Shown here: one piece after another, positions 25,184 to 50,860 of the stretch
How positions within the stretch are numbered: the first letter of the stretch is position 1
How the letters are laid out: the number at the start of each line of letters is the position of its first letter
DNA from: Amia ocellicauda
Lineage: Eukaryota > Chordata > Actinopteri > Amiiformes > Amiidae
Length of the DNA stretch: 64,000 nucleotides
Direction: 5' to 3'
NCBI RefSeq assembly: GCF_036373705.1
Contig: NC_089853.1
Coordinates: forward strand, 31,703,568 to 31,767,567
Made by a program: the position numbers and the translations under genes
Notes under the pieces: model-generated
Database searches by the model: none
Seen by the model: the letters and a program-made list of their open reading frames with translations, nothing else
Told to the model about the DNA's origin: nothing

Positions 25184-27429
25184 AGTTGTTCATTTTATTC
25201 CAGATATTATTAAATGATGTGAGCACCAAAGTGTTAATACTTTTTGGAACATGACCTTTCTTTAAAGAGAGAAACTGAAAAGTATGCACTGTTCTCTTTT
25301 CTTCTATTTAAAATAAATAAAATAAGAGGGTTATTTTATTCAAATATATAAGATTGGGTGAAACAAAAGCTAATTTAAACTGACACAAGGTATCCTTATG
25401 TTTGAAATGGTCCCTATTTACTACTACTATTTAAAGAAAATTAATATGGATTATTTCATTATTGCATTATACGAAGCTCTGCTTAAACCAATCTAGCTGA
25501 AATCTGGCAGCTGGTATGTAATTGAAGTCTTGACAAATATACATTTAAATAATGAAGATTAAGTTAACTTGAACAATACTGATATGGGATCTGGACCATG
25601 TAGTTAAATAATGTGCTATTGTCATAATGCTTTTAGGAATGATTGCATTAGTGAAATTGTATTCTGCCTTGCTTGGGACTGAAGCTGTATTTGAGAAGAA
25701 AGGCCATACTTCATAAAGCCTGTGGAGGTCTTATCTTAGAGGTCATTTGCAAAGGCACAGACTACCAGGATAAGAGATCAGACTAACATGGCTACTGTCC
25801 AAAGTAAATCCTCTGTAGGCCACTACAGATGTATAAATCATCCAGTATACACTTGCTGGGTTCCTATGACTTTGATCCTTGCATGCAGTTATTATACTGA
25901 AATATAAAGAAAAAATGAAATATCTCCAGACTGATCTATCTGTCACAAGGTTTGAGTTTGAGTCATATAGTACTCACACAAAAAAATGATTTGAAAATCC
26001 TACATCAATAAGTACAGCTTTTATCCCTGTATACCTGCATTATAAACATTTTTTTTCACTGTGCACCAAGGCACTTTAACAACAATAACCTGCTGTACTC
26101 AGAAACACCACAGAAGAAAACCCCCATAGCTGTAAACAAGGGCCTTAATTTAGAATACCTGACTGACACAGAGCATGTATGACCACTTGCAGTTCTGCAG
26201 GACCTTGAATCAGATCTGAATGTCTAACAGCTTTTTGATTTACTGGGAAATGCATGTACTGAAACGCAACAGTAGAGAACTCTTGGGTTTCAGGTTGCAG
26301 ACATTTTGCAGCAGCTCGCAAGATGCCGCACAGCTAATATAAAAAGTGCCTTTAGACAAAACAGGAAAGCTTGCAGAGTACAGCTCTACACTCTGCCAGT
26401 TTGAAGCATGTCACCTTAAACCTTTGACTGATGTGCATGCCACTCCTAATGAAAAATTCCACTGCACGTCTGCGTTTGAACTGCACCGGCTCTGAGCCCC
26501 TTGCTGTTGTGTCAACTGCGCTGGGAGGGGAATTGTGGGAGTCTGTTTCTGGCTTCCTTCCAACTTAGCACACACTCACATGACTGAGCACTTCCAATTC
26601 CTTCTCCCAGTAAGGCCACCATCTGCAACTAAAATTAGAGCCCTGCTCAGCACTGGGCAGGACAGAATGTGACGGGATTATTTCAGGGATTGGAAAGATG
26701 CCCTTCAACGCCATCATCTCTGTTCTGCCCTCTCTCTCACTCTCCCAGGCTGAGTCGAGAACACAGGCCCTGCAGGTTTATAAAGAATGTAGGCTGCTGT
26801 TTTTGTACTGATTAATACATTTAATGGGACCCTCATGCATTTTTACCTTACCTCAGATTGGTTATATCGTAATTTTATCTTGAATTAACACAAGGAGTAT
26901 ATTGTAATTGAGATGAACTTTGCTTTAAGTACAATGCCTGCAGACAATGTGTACATTTACATTCAAACTAAAGATACAGTAGTACAGCTGGACATCCTTG
27001 CTAGAAATTGTTAAATTAGTTAACAATTTTCCTTACAGACAAATCCACTATTTTATTGTTGTCAGTGAGACACCTTCAACATCATGTTTCATAGAACATA
27101 CTGTAATACAGAAATGGCAAACACAGATTGGGGATATTAGATTAAATTATAACAAATACAGAAGGAAATTATGGACTTCTGAATGTAACTAAACATAAAT
27201 TAGTTAAAATGGTAATTATACTCTTATATTTTCATGCACTGTGTTCTTGGTACTATTCAACCTTCAGAATAAATGTACAATTCATGTTTTGTTTTTGTTT
27301 TTTAGGTTTGTTTTGGTTATTGTTGACTTTAAATCTAAAGCCACACATAGAAAGACATGGAAAACAAAAGTAACTGCAATTATCTGTGCTTAATTGTTTG
27401 TTTCAATTTGCCGATTTTGTTGATTTCAA

Positions 27430-27505
27430 TGTGTGAAGCATTCTGTGGCCACCCCACAAAGGGCACTATACTCAATAAAAATGGATTGATTGATGATTGA
27501 TAAGA
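27430..27505 (+). repeat. 3' tail of a LINE or SINE
   Basis: GGGCACTATACTCAATAAAA followed by ATGGATTGATTGATGATTGA resembles the 'cactatataaataaaattgattgattg' ending of fish non-LTR retroelements, with a degenerate ATTG tail repeat. The body of the element is not recognisable. Confidence 0.45.
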
Positions 27506-28600
27506 CTCACGGCTTCTTCTGAGTAAGTATCTGGTGACATTGCATTTTGTGAATATATATATATAATTTCTCTAAAAATGTAGTTTAACTACATTGAACT
27601 AGACTCACCTCAACAGTCAATAAGTAACTCAGCTTTATATTATTATAAATTCTGTTTATTTTTCTTGTTTTAATGCAGTGCAGCTCTCCACAAGTTCCAA
27701 ATGTGCCAGCCATCTTACATTTGGATTAAATCAGTGTTTAATTTGTAATAATGTCGAACTGACCCATATCCAAGTATTTGTTTTCTGTGAAATCTACCAT
27801 AATGCATATGGACTCACCTATAACAGATTTATACAGGATATTTTGTAGATTTTCTGTACACAGAGCTCAGGAAAACTAAAATGCTTTTAAGTTTTCATTC
27901 TCACACATTCAACTGCCAAATTAATTTCATTTGGTTATACATATATATCTCACACCAAGACCTTTCTCCTCCTTCTATTGTTAGAATATACACTTTCATG
28001 TTTATCAATGTAATATGTGTGAGTTTGAAGTGCATTAGATGAATCTCACAGTTTGTATCAGTCTATATTGAAATGATGAAAACACCAAGACCCCAAGAAG
28101 GAAAACAAGATCTGATTGATAATGCTATATCCAGGACACATGGGCATAGTAGTACAATGTCTGAGGGTTATTAACAAAGACACAGAGGCCTCCCCTATTA
28201 TCTATGGCTCATTGATCCTGGAGGAGTCTATTAATAATACATGGACTCTTGAAATTACCCTAATACTGTTAGGGACTTGGGGGTCAATTAGCACTGGCTT
28301 GGAAAATCAAATATATACAGGTGTTATTCATGTTGGGTAAATGGTGTAACAGATACGGGTGACAGATTTGCTGAACTAACAAAACAAATAACAAACAACA
28401 TACAGTAAAACAGTAGCATTATTGGCAAGCGTGTACTTAGGATGCATCTACTTGTTGTTTTCTCGCAATCTAAGTCATGCACTAAAACGCAAAGTCGATC
28501 TATTAGGCATATGGACGGGCTGATAAGGGCAAGAGGTAGGGCATCAGATACGGTATTTCTCTGAGGAAAAGCACTTACCGGGCAGACGAAAAATAAAGTA

Positions 28601-28775
28601 CCATAATCCATTGCGCAGCGGCAACCCTCTCTCCTTACAGACGGTGACGTGGGCCGGAGTCTGAGATGGGGAGGCGCTCCGCTGTTATATCGCACGGAGC
28701 GGCAGTCCCGCTCGGCCTTTCTTCGTCCGGAGTGTAACCGTTTCACAGTAGCAGCTGCAAGGGCAACCGTGAACC
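28601..28775 (+). promoter_or_regulatory. idh2: idh2 promoter and 5' UTR
   Basis: A GC- and CpG-rich block ending at the idh2 ATG. It includes GGTGACGTGGG, a CRE/USF-like element, at about 28636-28646. No TATA box is evident, as expected for a housekeeping mitochondrial enzyme. The transcription start is not determined. Confidence 0.45.
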
Positions 28776-41892
<13,117 letters not shown>

Positions 41893-42240
41893 GAAACATC
41901 AAGACAAGATGCTGGAAAATTAAGTTTTCTATTGGTTTTGTTTGTTTTTTTACCTCATTTTTAACTTTTAAAAGGTCATGATGATAACCACAAACATCTT
42001 GATTTGAAGGGTAAAAATTTTAGTATTTTAATATAGAAGTTTCTGTACAGACTGACTTAGTGTACAGTTTCAATGTATTGTACTGTCGACTTACTCCACT
42101 CCCTCATACCTTGTCCAAGGTCCTGCTTTTGTAATGTGAAGTACACCTCAGATTTGTAATTTATATACCATGAAACAACTTGATAAATGGCCATTGCAAG
42201 CAATATATATTTCCCTAATAAAACTCAGTACCTTGTTGTA
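41893..42240 (+). other. idh2: idh2 3' UTR
   Basis: Follows the TGA. An AATAAA at 42217-42222 with T/GT-rich sequence just downstream (TTGTTGTAAGTCTGTAG) marks the probable cleavage site. Confidence 0.7.
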
Positions 42241-45200
42241 AGTCTGTAGTTTCTACTGATGTCTTTGTTTTGCGTCAAAGCTTTTTTGCCCAATGCTCAA
42301 GTGTCTGCCTGGTGTTTTAAAGGGAAGAAATTGGAAAAACACAAACCATAAACAATCTTCCTTACCATTTTCTCCCCCACTGTCCATCATACTTGTAAAT
42401 CATTAGGAAGATCAACTGCTATATGCAGTTTACTAAATAACGGAGTCAGGAATAACTCATTTAAAGGTAAATAAATTTATTATTTACAATATTGTCAGGT
42501 ACACAACATTTTACATGTAGTATATTCTATCCACAGTATATTCACACCAATGCAATACAACTGAACGCTGGTCAGTTCAATTTCAAAAACTTTCATTCCA
42601 TCACTTAAGGTGCGATTGGAATAAACTGAGATTGGGAAAATTCACTAAGCTTATTACTTCACCCGGTAAATAAAAAGGGGGGGAATGATCTTGTGTGTTT
42701 GACTCGCAGTTCTTCACTCCCCTTCAGTAGGTTATTTTATTTATTTTTGCCCCATCTTCAAATCAAAACCTGTATTTAATGGAGTAAAACACTTTGTGAA
42801 TTCCCCCAATCCTCCTCTATGGGCTTTGTGGCCCTGTTGGAGCACCATTGTCCACCAATGCAGTCCTGATGCTGCTCTGAGTGATACACAATCGTTCAGG
42901 AGAACCAGACAGACAAGTTAGTGGCCTTGTCCATTTCCAGGGCAATTCACATTCAAATTTGTCCAGGAAAACTAAATGCAGCTACAAGTATGAGATGGTA
43001 TGGGTTGAACTGCTTATTTTTCAGAACTCTTAACATTTTCTTTTCCTTTTGAAGTGCTGAAAATGCAATAGACTTATAACAGCCGTTAGAGATGCATCCC
43101 ATTGCATTGACGGGTTGTCTGTCGAGCAGAAAATGCTACACACGGGCAGATGCCCAGGTCTGGAGATTCAAAGTCTTCAACTACACAAGGCAGAGACGCT
43201 GCCAACCGCACGCTGCTGTGCTTCAGTCATCTCTGTAAATATATACAGCAGGTGGTGCCAAAGAGTCCATCTACTTCCTATAGTGGTTATGCAGTTTGTT
43301 TGCAGATGAGAAATCAGGTTTTAACATTTGATTAGAGTTGATTTTAGAACTATATACACTGAATTCAGACTGCAGTACCAATTACAATGAGAGAAGAAAG
43401 CTGGGAGTAAAGGGGCTGTTTTTCATACACATACATAATATAAGTAACTCAACAAAGTAAGCATTAATATGTTAATGCACTGGCATGGTAATGTGGACTG
43501 AACCACCTCCTAAAAGAGCCCAGTAAGGCTGTTGCTGTCAGTAGTGTTTAGACGTCTTCACCGCTTTGCACACTTCAGTGGCAGGTTTTGGTTTTTTCGG
43601 TAGTAGTCAGATTCTTTGGTCCATGGAGGCCTTATGAAAGAACAGTACAGTCTATTAGGCCCTGAGTTTGAATACAGAGGTACACTAGGTGACAAATTAT
43701 GAAAACAACATGTACAGTACAGTGTAAAGTTACCCTTTTTCACCTATATTTAAATGTTTTCATGAACAGAACCCAGCCTGAATGGAGGATTTCTTTCTAC
43801 AAATTATTCAAACTGTTCTTAGGATTCATGTTTGGATTACAATGCTTTTAAACTTTGTAAAACATCTTAAACTATCAAGGAAGAATAATATCAAGGGTTG
43901 AAGACTTCCTATACATTGAAGACCTCATACATCACACTCACTGGGCCTTTTTAATATATATATTTCTTTTCAATTTCAAATTGATACAGATCAGATGTAT
44001 TCTCAAGTTAGGAATTCGTTCTGTATACTGGATATTCACTCACAATGGTTCTTTCAGCCACACGTCATACTAATAGGATTACATAATGCTCCTCAAAACA
44101 ATATCTTTGCGGAGATGTTAACATGGTGCAGTTAAATTTTTTAATAGCTTTCAAAAATATTTTTAGAAAGTCCTGCTTCAAATACTGGCCCTCAAATTCC
44201 TGTAAGCATGCATTGTGTACCATGACTTACATACAGTAGGAACAGCTGCTGGCTGTTCTGGTAAATACACTACCATCACATTATATTTATTGGCATTTGT
44301 AAAACAAGACTTTTACCCTAGCTATCAACCACATTGCAATACAGGAAAAGGATCAGTACTTCCTACTTGTCAATAATTTTGGCCTTTTTAAGCAGCACAA
44401 TTTGTATTTTACGTTTATTATTATTTTAACTAAAGTTTTATATTAACTAGGCACCAAATATACAACAAACTTGCTAAATCCACTATATGTTCTTGGCCAC
44501 TCTTGTGAAATGACTGATTAATGTCAGTCATATCTGTTTTTTGAGTTCAGACATTCACACATGAGTTCAAACAGGAGAGCCATCGACACCTTTGGCATGC
44601 TGATGCACTGGGGCTGTGCTACCAGCTACAGCATAAATTACTGTGAGGCAGGAGAGGCATGGCAGCCTTGTCAGGAACCATTAGCATTCGGGTTGTGTGA
44701 TGCACTCCTCTCTACGTAACACAATGCTAATGATCTGTGGATGCAGCACCTCATCTGTTTGCTGCAAGCTTTTTCAGAAACACACCATTACCTGTGCCAC
44801 TCATTATGTCCTTAGCAGTAGTCTTCTTCAAAATTTCAGGTTTGGTTTTTGGAAAATCTCTCTGCTTCTCTCTTACAAGGCTAATAAATCAGGGCTTTAT
44901 ATATATTTATATATTCTTTAAATACCAGTTTTACCTCTAACTCATGACACAGCATATCAGGAAATCATGTTTAACGATGCAGACAATTTAAATTTTTTCT
45001 TCCCCTTTAGGCGGTCTTCCAAATAACACTCAGATATTTTTTTCTCCTTCAGCTGTTATCAGACCTCAGTGGAAATCGGTCAAAGGTTTTACAATCCCAA
45101 ATCACCAGCTTCCTGCTCCCAGTAGAAGTTAGCAGGAAACTGCACCAGAATGGCTTCCTTTAAACAGTCCTCTCACTGTAGGGGCTTCCTTTAGTACAGT

Positions 45201-45356
45201 ATAGCTCTGGCTCTGCGAAGGTCAAGAACCCAACTGTGCCTATAGCAGCTGGTGCTGTAAAGGGGTTTGTTGACCTCTCCGTCAATTCAGCGTAGTGAAG
45301 AACCGTTTGGTGTTTTTATTTAGTCTGTTTCGGGTTTTTTGATGTCTGCTTCACAT
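42241..45356 (-). other. idh2-znf710 tail-to-tail interval, possible long znf710 3' UTR
   Basis: No coding exon is seen. On the minus strand an AATAAA lies only about 40 bases after the znf710 stop (45315-45320) and another at 42477-42482. If the distal one is used, znf710 has a 3' UTR of about 2.9 kb and its end is only about 220 bp from the idh2 polyadenylation site. Which one is used cannot be decided here. Confidence 0.45.
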
Positions 45357-46570
45357 TCAAGCCATGGAGTAACGGTCAGCATCCTTCCCGAAGTTGTAGT
45401 AGCCAATGTCTCGCATGGCCTCCTCAGACAGCTTGGCGAGTTCCTGGGCGTTGTTGCTGCCATGGTTTTCCCGGCCTGTGAAGTCATAGTTCTCCTCCTC
45501 ATAGTCCTCCTGCCCCTCCATGTCGGGGAGGGTGTCTAAGCGAGGAAAAGAAAACAGAGTATGAAGCACACAGTGCAGCCACCAGTGCCGAGCTCCACTG
45601 CTCCACGCACGGCCTTGCACGCTCACTCCCCTGCATTCCTGACCAATACTGCAATGCAATTCCCATCCCAACAGTACATGAAATCTCCCCTACTGTTAAG
45701 AGACACGTCAGTCCTGTCATACATCATCAGTCTACTGGCAGAGCACATGCAATAGCTACTACGAGAGATCAGATGTTCATTCACCTGTATATGCAAGGAG
45801 ACCTTAGCCTAGACATCTGAAACAACAACTGAAACCACATGCGGGTGTTGCCCTGGTACCACATCAGCAGAGCGGTGTGGTGTTACGCTATGCACGGGCC
45901 TCACAGGGGGCTCTGTCTCAGTGTCACGCACCTTGCCCATCCAGGGAGATGTCCATGATGCCGTGCTTGACTTTCATGTGTCTGCTGAGGTTCCCCTTCA
46001 GGTTGAACTTGCTGGAGCAGTAGGGGCACTTGAAGGGCTTGCTCCCCGCGTGCAGATGCATGTGTCCCAGCAGGTTGTACATTCGGTTGAAAGACTTGCC
46101 ACACACCTGTTAAAACCAACCGGCACAAACACAGCTCAATCATCCGCCCTGGGACTGTGGAGGCACTTGTTTAGTCGCGTCACTGGGTGTGCTGGACAGC
46201 TCAAATTCTGAGTGTCCACAATAACACACACACACATAAATGTAAGTCTCAAGAAGTAAAAAAACAAAATCTTCACCCCCATGTTAAACATAATACTAAT
46301 ACTAATGAACTTCTTGTATATTGTATATCTTGTCCAACACAACCCTATTCCACACATTTGCGTTTGTGCTGAACTCACCTTGCACTTGAATGGCTTGACT
46401 GGCAGGTGGACAATCATGTGCGTCTTGAGAGTCTGTTTCTGAACGAAGGTCTTGAAGCACACGTGACACTGGTACGGACGGATGCTGGCGTGAATCAGCA
46501 TGTGCCGCTTCAGGTTCGCCGACAAGGTGAACTCTCGCAAGCAGACGTCGCACTTGAACTCTTTCACACC

Positions 46571-46611
<41 letters not shown>

Positions 46612-48940
46612 CAAACAAGAAACACCGAAATTAGTCTCTAAGCAAGTGAAAGGGTGAGCAAACAATACACATGACAATCTCATCAGTCCTCTTCACAAAA
46701 GAGGCATTTTGTTTGAGGGGGTTCTTGTCGCACAGGTCTGTGGCAGGTATAAAAATTGAAATCAGGCTATACAAAGTTTAAGCTTAAACCAGTGCTAGTT
46801 ACTGTAGTCATTTACTGTGCAAAGACAAACAATATGTGTGCAAGGAGGGTTATCAATACAGTTGGTACAGCCATTTCTGATTCCAGTTACTGTGGCTCCA
46901 CCAAGTGTTTGCAGGGAGAGAATCTGCAGCAGCTCCAGTGAGTTTGAAAGGACACCAGGGGGAGTCAGACGAGTTACAAGCAATACAGAAGCAAACAATT
47001 GCAACAAAGAGGGACATTTCTACAAGACAATCCCTGACAAACACACTGTACTTATCCCTCCTCACAAATGGAAATTTTATACATTTCTTGTGTTTGTCCA
47101 TAGCTCTGCTGCAAAAACAAACAAAAAAATCCTAAAACTAACTTTTAAGCACATTCAATTATTCTACAGTACTAACAAAAATGAGGCAGATGAGAACCTG
47201 AGAATTCAAACGATACAAATGGGCAACTTCCTATCATAACAAAAAATATAAAACAAAGCAAATAATGACAACAAAACATTGCTTTGACTACTCTACATGT
47301 TGTCTGTGCAAGCATATAGTTTTATGTCTAACCCTTACACATATAACTTGGTGCCAAGAGAGAAGAAAATAACAAGGGGAGGGGTGCTAGGTTAGAATTA
47401 TGCAATGGGGTTTCAGTACCTTGTGGGCGAGGGCCTGCTGTTTCAGTACCTTGTGAGTGAGTGCATGCTGTTTGAGGTGGTGGATCTGGGCGAACTCCAT
47501 GCCGCACTCTGAGCAGACAAACGGCCGGATGTTCTGGTGCTTCATGAGGTGGTTCTGCAGCTGACTGCGGTAGTGGAAGGACTTGTTGCACTCAGAGCAC
47601 TGGTAGGTGGTGGGACCCTGGTGAGAGGTGAGATGCCTCTTGAGCTGACTGAGGGCGGGGAACTCCAGGCCGCACTCCACACACATGTGGCAGCGGCCGC
47701 TCTCGTGCTTTGTCTCGTGCGCTTTGAGCTCACTGGGGTAGGCGAAGCCACGGCCGCAGAATCGGCAGCTGTAGGGCTTAATGTCAGTGTGCTGCAGCAT
47801 ATGCCTCTTCAGGTGACTGGTCTGGGTGAAGGCCTTCTTGCAGACGTCACACTTGTGGGGTCGCGTGCCCTGGTGGGTAAGGAGGTGGGTCTGCAAGTGG
47901 CTGGGCTGCTTGAAGAGCTTACCACAATGTGGGCACTCATGGGGCTTGATGCCATTGTGGCCCAGGATGTGGGTCACCAGGTTGTACTTGGACGTGTAGG
48001 ACTTCTCACACATGCGGCACTTCCAGCGCTTCAGCCCGTCGCCCATATCCACACAGTAAGACTCGTCGATCTGCACGTTGATGTCCAGGCGGTCAATCTG
48101 CAGGCGCCGGCCGGGCTGCCCATTGCCCTCACTGTCAGTGTGCTCCGGCCAGCTCAGGTTCTGGCTGTTCTCATCAAAGTCAGGCCCGTCCGGCCCCGCC
48201 GTCTCCCCGGACTCGTAGCCCACCTCACTGGAGTCGAAGTAGCGGCTCATCACTGGGCTGTCGTCTTCTTCCTCGCCTGACTTGTGGGGGCTCTCTCCAT
48301 CCTCCTCTTCCTCCTCCTCGTCTTCCTCCTCCTCGTCCTCCTCCACCCTCTCGGCCTCTTCTCCCTCTTTGTACTTCTCCCGATGCTGACTCTTCACCTC
48401 CCTCTCACAGTCAGGGCAGCAATTCGTGTGTGGCTCCTCTTTGTGCTGCGTGCTGGTCAACCTGTAGCTTGTGGGGTCGACAAGCTGCACCCCCTCCTTC
48501 ACCCTAGAGCAGGCCACCCCGTGGGCACAGGAGGACAGCGGGGAGGACTCCTCTTCCCCTTTCACTTGAGTCTGTGTCTTTGAAGTCCTGTCATTTGACT
48601 CCTCAGTCTCCAGCTCCCCTCTGGCCCTCTTCCCCTTGCCCTTGGGCCCTGGCTTCCTTCTCTCGCTGCACTGTGGCTCCGGACTTTGTGCCCCTCCCTC
48701 CTCCAGTGGCTCAGGCAGATAGTCCCCATTGGCCCCTATCAACTGGTCAGCATATTCGTACTCCATCTCCTCAGAGCGAGGAGGAGGCGACTCTTTGGGC
48801 TCGCCCGTGTAGAAGCCATTGGGTGCAATGGTGGCCCCAAACACCTCATTCTGCGAGATGAGGCCCAGCACTGCCGCCTGGGCCAGTGACAGCACCACGA
48901 CAGGGTCCGTCTGCGTTCCCGCGTCCACCAGCTGATCCAT
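45357..48940 (-). CDS. znf710: Zinc finger protein 710 (C2H2), 4 coding exons
   Basis: Minus-strand coding exons: 48940-47450, 46570-46379, 46106-45932, 45535-45357, giving 678 aa (human about 664). The N-terminus (MDQLVDAGTQTD, then VVLSLAQAAVLGLIS) matches ZNF710. A long acidic run (poly-Glu/Asp) lies around residues 195-230. Eleven C2H2 fingers follow: seven in the first coding exon (WKCRMC, HECPHC, HKCDVC, YSCRFC, MCVEC, YQCSEC, FVCSEC), two in the second (FKCDVC, YQCHVC), a tenth split by the third intron (FKCK / VCGKSF) and an eleventh (FKCPYC) in the third exon. The C-terminal exon is acidic (EDYEEENYDF) and ends DRYSMA. It is a nuclear DNA-binding regulator; targets are not known from sequence. 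The first exon ends in two tandem donors 30 bp apart (after 47450 or 47420); use of the second would add ten residues. Convergent with idh2, as in human. Confidence 0.95.
46573..46608 (-). repeat. (GA/CT)n microsatellite at a znf710 splice acceptor
   Basis: About 18 GA units on the plus strand. Read on the znf710 strand it is an uninterrupted CT run ending directly at the CAG acceptor of the second coding exon, so it is that intron's polypyrimidine tract. Confidence 0.95.
46950..46966 (+). promoter_or_regulatory. Candidate CTCF-like motif
   Basis: GGACACCAGGGGGAGTC resembles the CTCF core with one mismatch in the GGGGGC part. It lies inside the znf710 intron between the first and second coding exons. 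Confidence 0.25.
47414..47473 (-). repeat. 30-bp tandem duplication carrying the znf710 splice donor
   Basis: Two adjacent 30-base units, 26 of 30 positions identical, each ending CACAAG|GTACTG on the znf710 strand. Both are in frame; the first encodes the final zinc ligands of finger 7, while in the second the first ligand His is replaced by Gln. Confidence 0.9.
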
Positions 48941-48982
48941 GACTTTAGAATAACATCTAATCAGTCGGCCACTCTCCTCCTC
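48941..48982 (-). other. znf710: znf710 5' UTR part of the first coding exon
   Basis: A polypyrimidine run and CAG (TTTCCCCCCCAG on the minus strand) end at 48983, so the coding exon probably starts at 48982 with about 42 untranslated bases. Untranslated first exon(s) must lie farther upstream, at higher coordinates. Confidence 0.6.
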
Positions 48983-50501
48983 CTGGGGGGGGAAACAGAC
49001 AGAAATAGAATGAGTGCATCCAAATGCTAAATCTGCCGATTAGTTTGGCAATAACATTTCATCAAATTAATACTTAAAATATTACTCCTGTATCATTTGT
49101 ATTTTTACATTCAGGATAAGGAAGGAAAGGGTGTGTAAGATCAGCTGTGATCAAACTGTGATATTCTTAATACACAATTCACTCATGCTTCAGAATTGTA
49201 TTAAACACACTTGTGTTTCAACATTGTGCTGAATGTGTCTTTTCTGACAAACTACATTATAAGAGTATCACACCCTGCTCTTCTACTAAAACTGTGCTTA
49301 AATACTTAAAACATCCCTTGAAAACCTTAAAGATCAACAGACAAAGAGAAAATATACAACTAAAAAGGAAAATAACTTCAAGATAAAAAAAAAAGTTCAA
49401 TTCACATAAACCTAAGTCTTCATAGAAGCTCTAAGTCAAACGGTGTGCAAGTGCCTGGGCTCCTGGTTGGAAACCAACAGAGAAAACACGTGATAAACGA
49501 GATAAGGCAGATCCCAGCTCTTACCGGGCTTCCTTCCTTTACGGATGCAAAAATAATAAAACATACAAACAGGACTCAAGTCTGACCAGGAAACACACTT
49601 CCTCAGGCAATCCAGAGCACTTCCTGCTCAGTGCAGAGCCAGCAGACCAGATTGAGGTGTAAACAGCCTCGCTGCCATGTCATCAAAGATGCAATGATTA
49701 CCCTTATTTGTGGGACGGGAATACTGGAGTGACCCAGAAGTCATGTATCAGGCGCTAGTCGACACAGATAATCTGACTCTATTCCAGCCATCATATTTTC
49801 CAATTGTTAAAAACCATCAAAGTTTAGTAATTAAGCAGAATGCTGGTATTATTTAATTGACTGCACACACTACACAACAGCCTCGTGCATCTCAATACAT
49901 ACATGACAGTTACAGACATAGCCTGAGGCACTTTTCCACCGCCTGCCAGGACTTCAGTGCAATTCCATAAACTAGCGCAAGACCCCTTGCACAGATATAG
50001 CCTAGAGTGTGGGGATCATAGTTACAATCTACATCTACAGTACAAGCACCTTCAACTGCACAACCGCCAAAGACCCACTAAGATGACATGTCAGCATTTC
50101 ACATTGAGAAGCTGCCGTGTAGTTTATAGCACCAGAACACCACCTGATTCAGTCTGAAGGAAAGGTTCATCTCAGCACTACAACTCCGATCCGACCACCA
50201 CCCCCCCCCAACACACAACCACTGTATGGACACAGAGGTCAGTAGTGTTCTCAGTTTCTTCCAGGTCACTGCCCAACTCAAAGTTTGTGCAAAGTGCAGA
50301 GGGAAATCTGTGATCAAGCCAAAGCGCATTCACTCTTTACCCACGAAAGAAGCCTGAAATAAAATCGCTTTCAGACAGCGCTGCCTTACCCGGTGCATTG
50401 GTCGTTTCGCAGCACAAAAGAAAAAGGCAGACAGAGAACGAGAGAACAACCTGGATGCACCAATAATCCACGTCATTTATAATTACTGCCTTTAAAGCAG
50501 T

Positions 50502-50510
50502 CGGGAGAGG

Positions 50511-50552
<42 letters not shown>

Positions 50553-50670
50553 GAGAGTGAGTGAGTGAGGGAGAGTGAGGGAGGGAGGAAGGGAGGAGGG
50601 AGGGGGGGAGAGAGAGAGAGAGAGAGACAGAGAGAGAGAGAGAGAAGGGGGAGGAAGGGGGAGAGAAAGA
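50502..50670 (+). repeat. GA-rich polypurine tract
   Basis: (GA)n with GGGA interruptions and short GT/CA impurities; low complexity. Confidence 0.9.
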
Positions 50671-50752
50671 AAAACAGCGACAAAATGAAAGGCAGACTAA
50701 ATGAAATATAGAAAGACAAAAAGAGAAAGTCACAACAAAAGAAACAAATTAA

Positions 50753-50860
50753 ATCAGAGAGAGGGAGTGAGGGAAACTGACAGTATGGAGTGAAACAGAC
50801 AGAGATAGAGAGAAAAAGATAGAGGGGGGAGGGGGGAGAGAGAGAGAGAGAGAGAGAGCT
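50753..50860 (+). repeat. GA-rich polypurine tract
   Basis: GAGAGG and GATAGAGA words ending in a pure (GA)n run of about ten units. Confidence 0.85.

Larger units (their letters stand above)
23266..28600. other. Intergenic DNA between tmed3 and idh2
   Basis: About 5.3 kb with no gene I can support. It contains a strong CTCF-like motif near 23.42 kb, an AAT/AT microsatellite near 25.15 kb and a LINE/SINE-type 3' tail near 27.48 kb. Open frames of 60-115 codons are random in composition. Confidence 0.6.

Noticed and set aside
28511-28535. ATGGACGGGCTGATAAGGGC resembles mature miR-184, a microRNA linked to the ANKRD34C region in human
   Set aside because: The match needs an internal gap and a changed seed base, and no complementary CCTTATCA-type arm lies upstream, so there is no precursor hairpin.
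47387-47420. Read-through end of the znf710 first exon frame (VLKPHCIILT stop)
   Set aside because: The intron donor lies before it and the remaining fingers continue in the next exon; the read-through tail is intronic.
47537-48280. A 247-codon plus-strand frame
   Set aside because: It is the antisense shadow of the znf710 zinc-finger exon.
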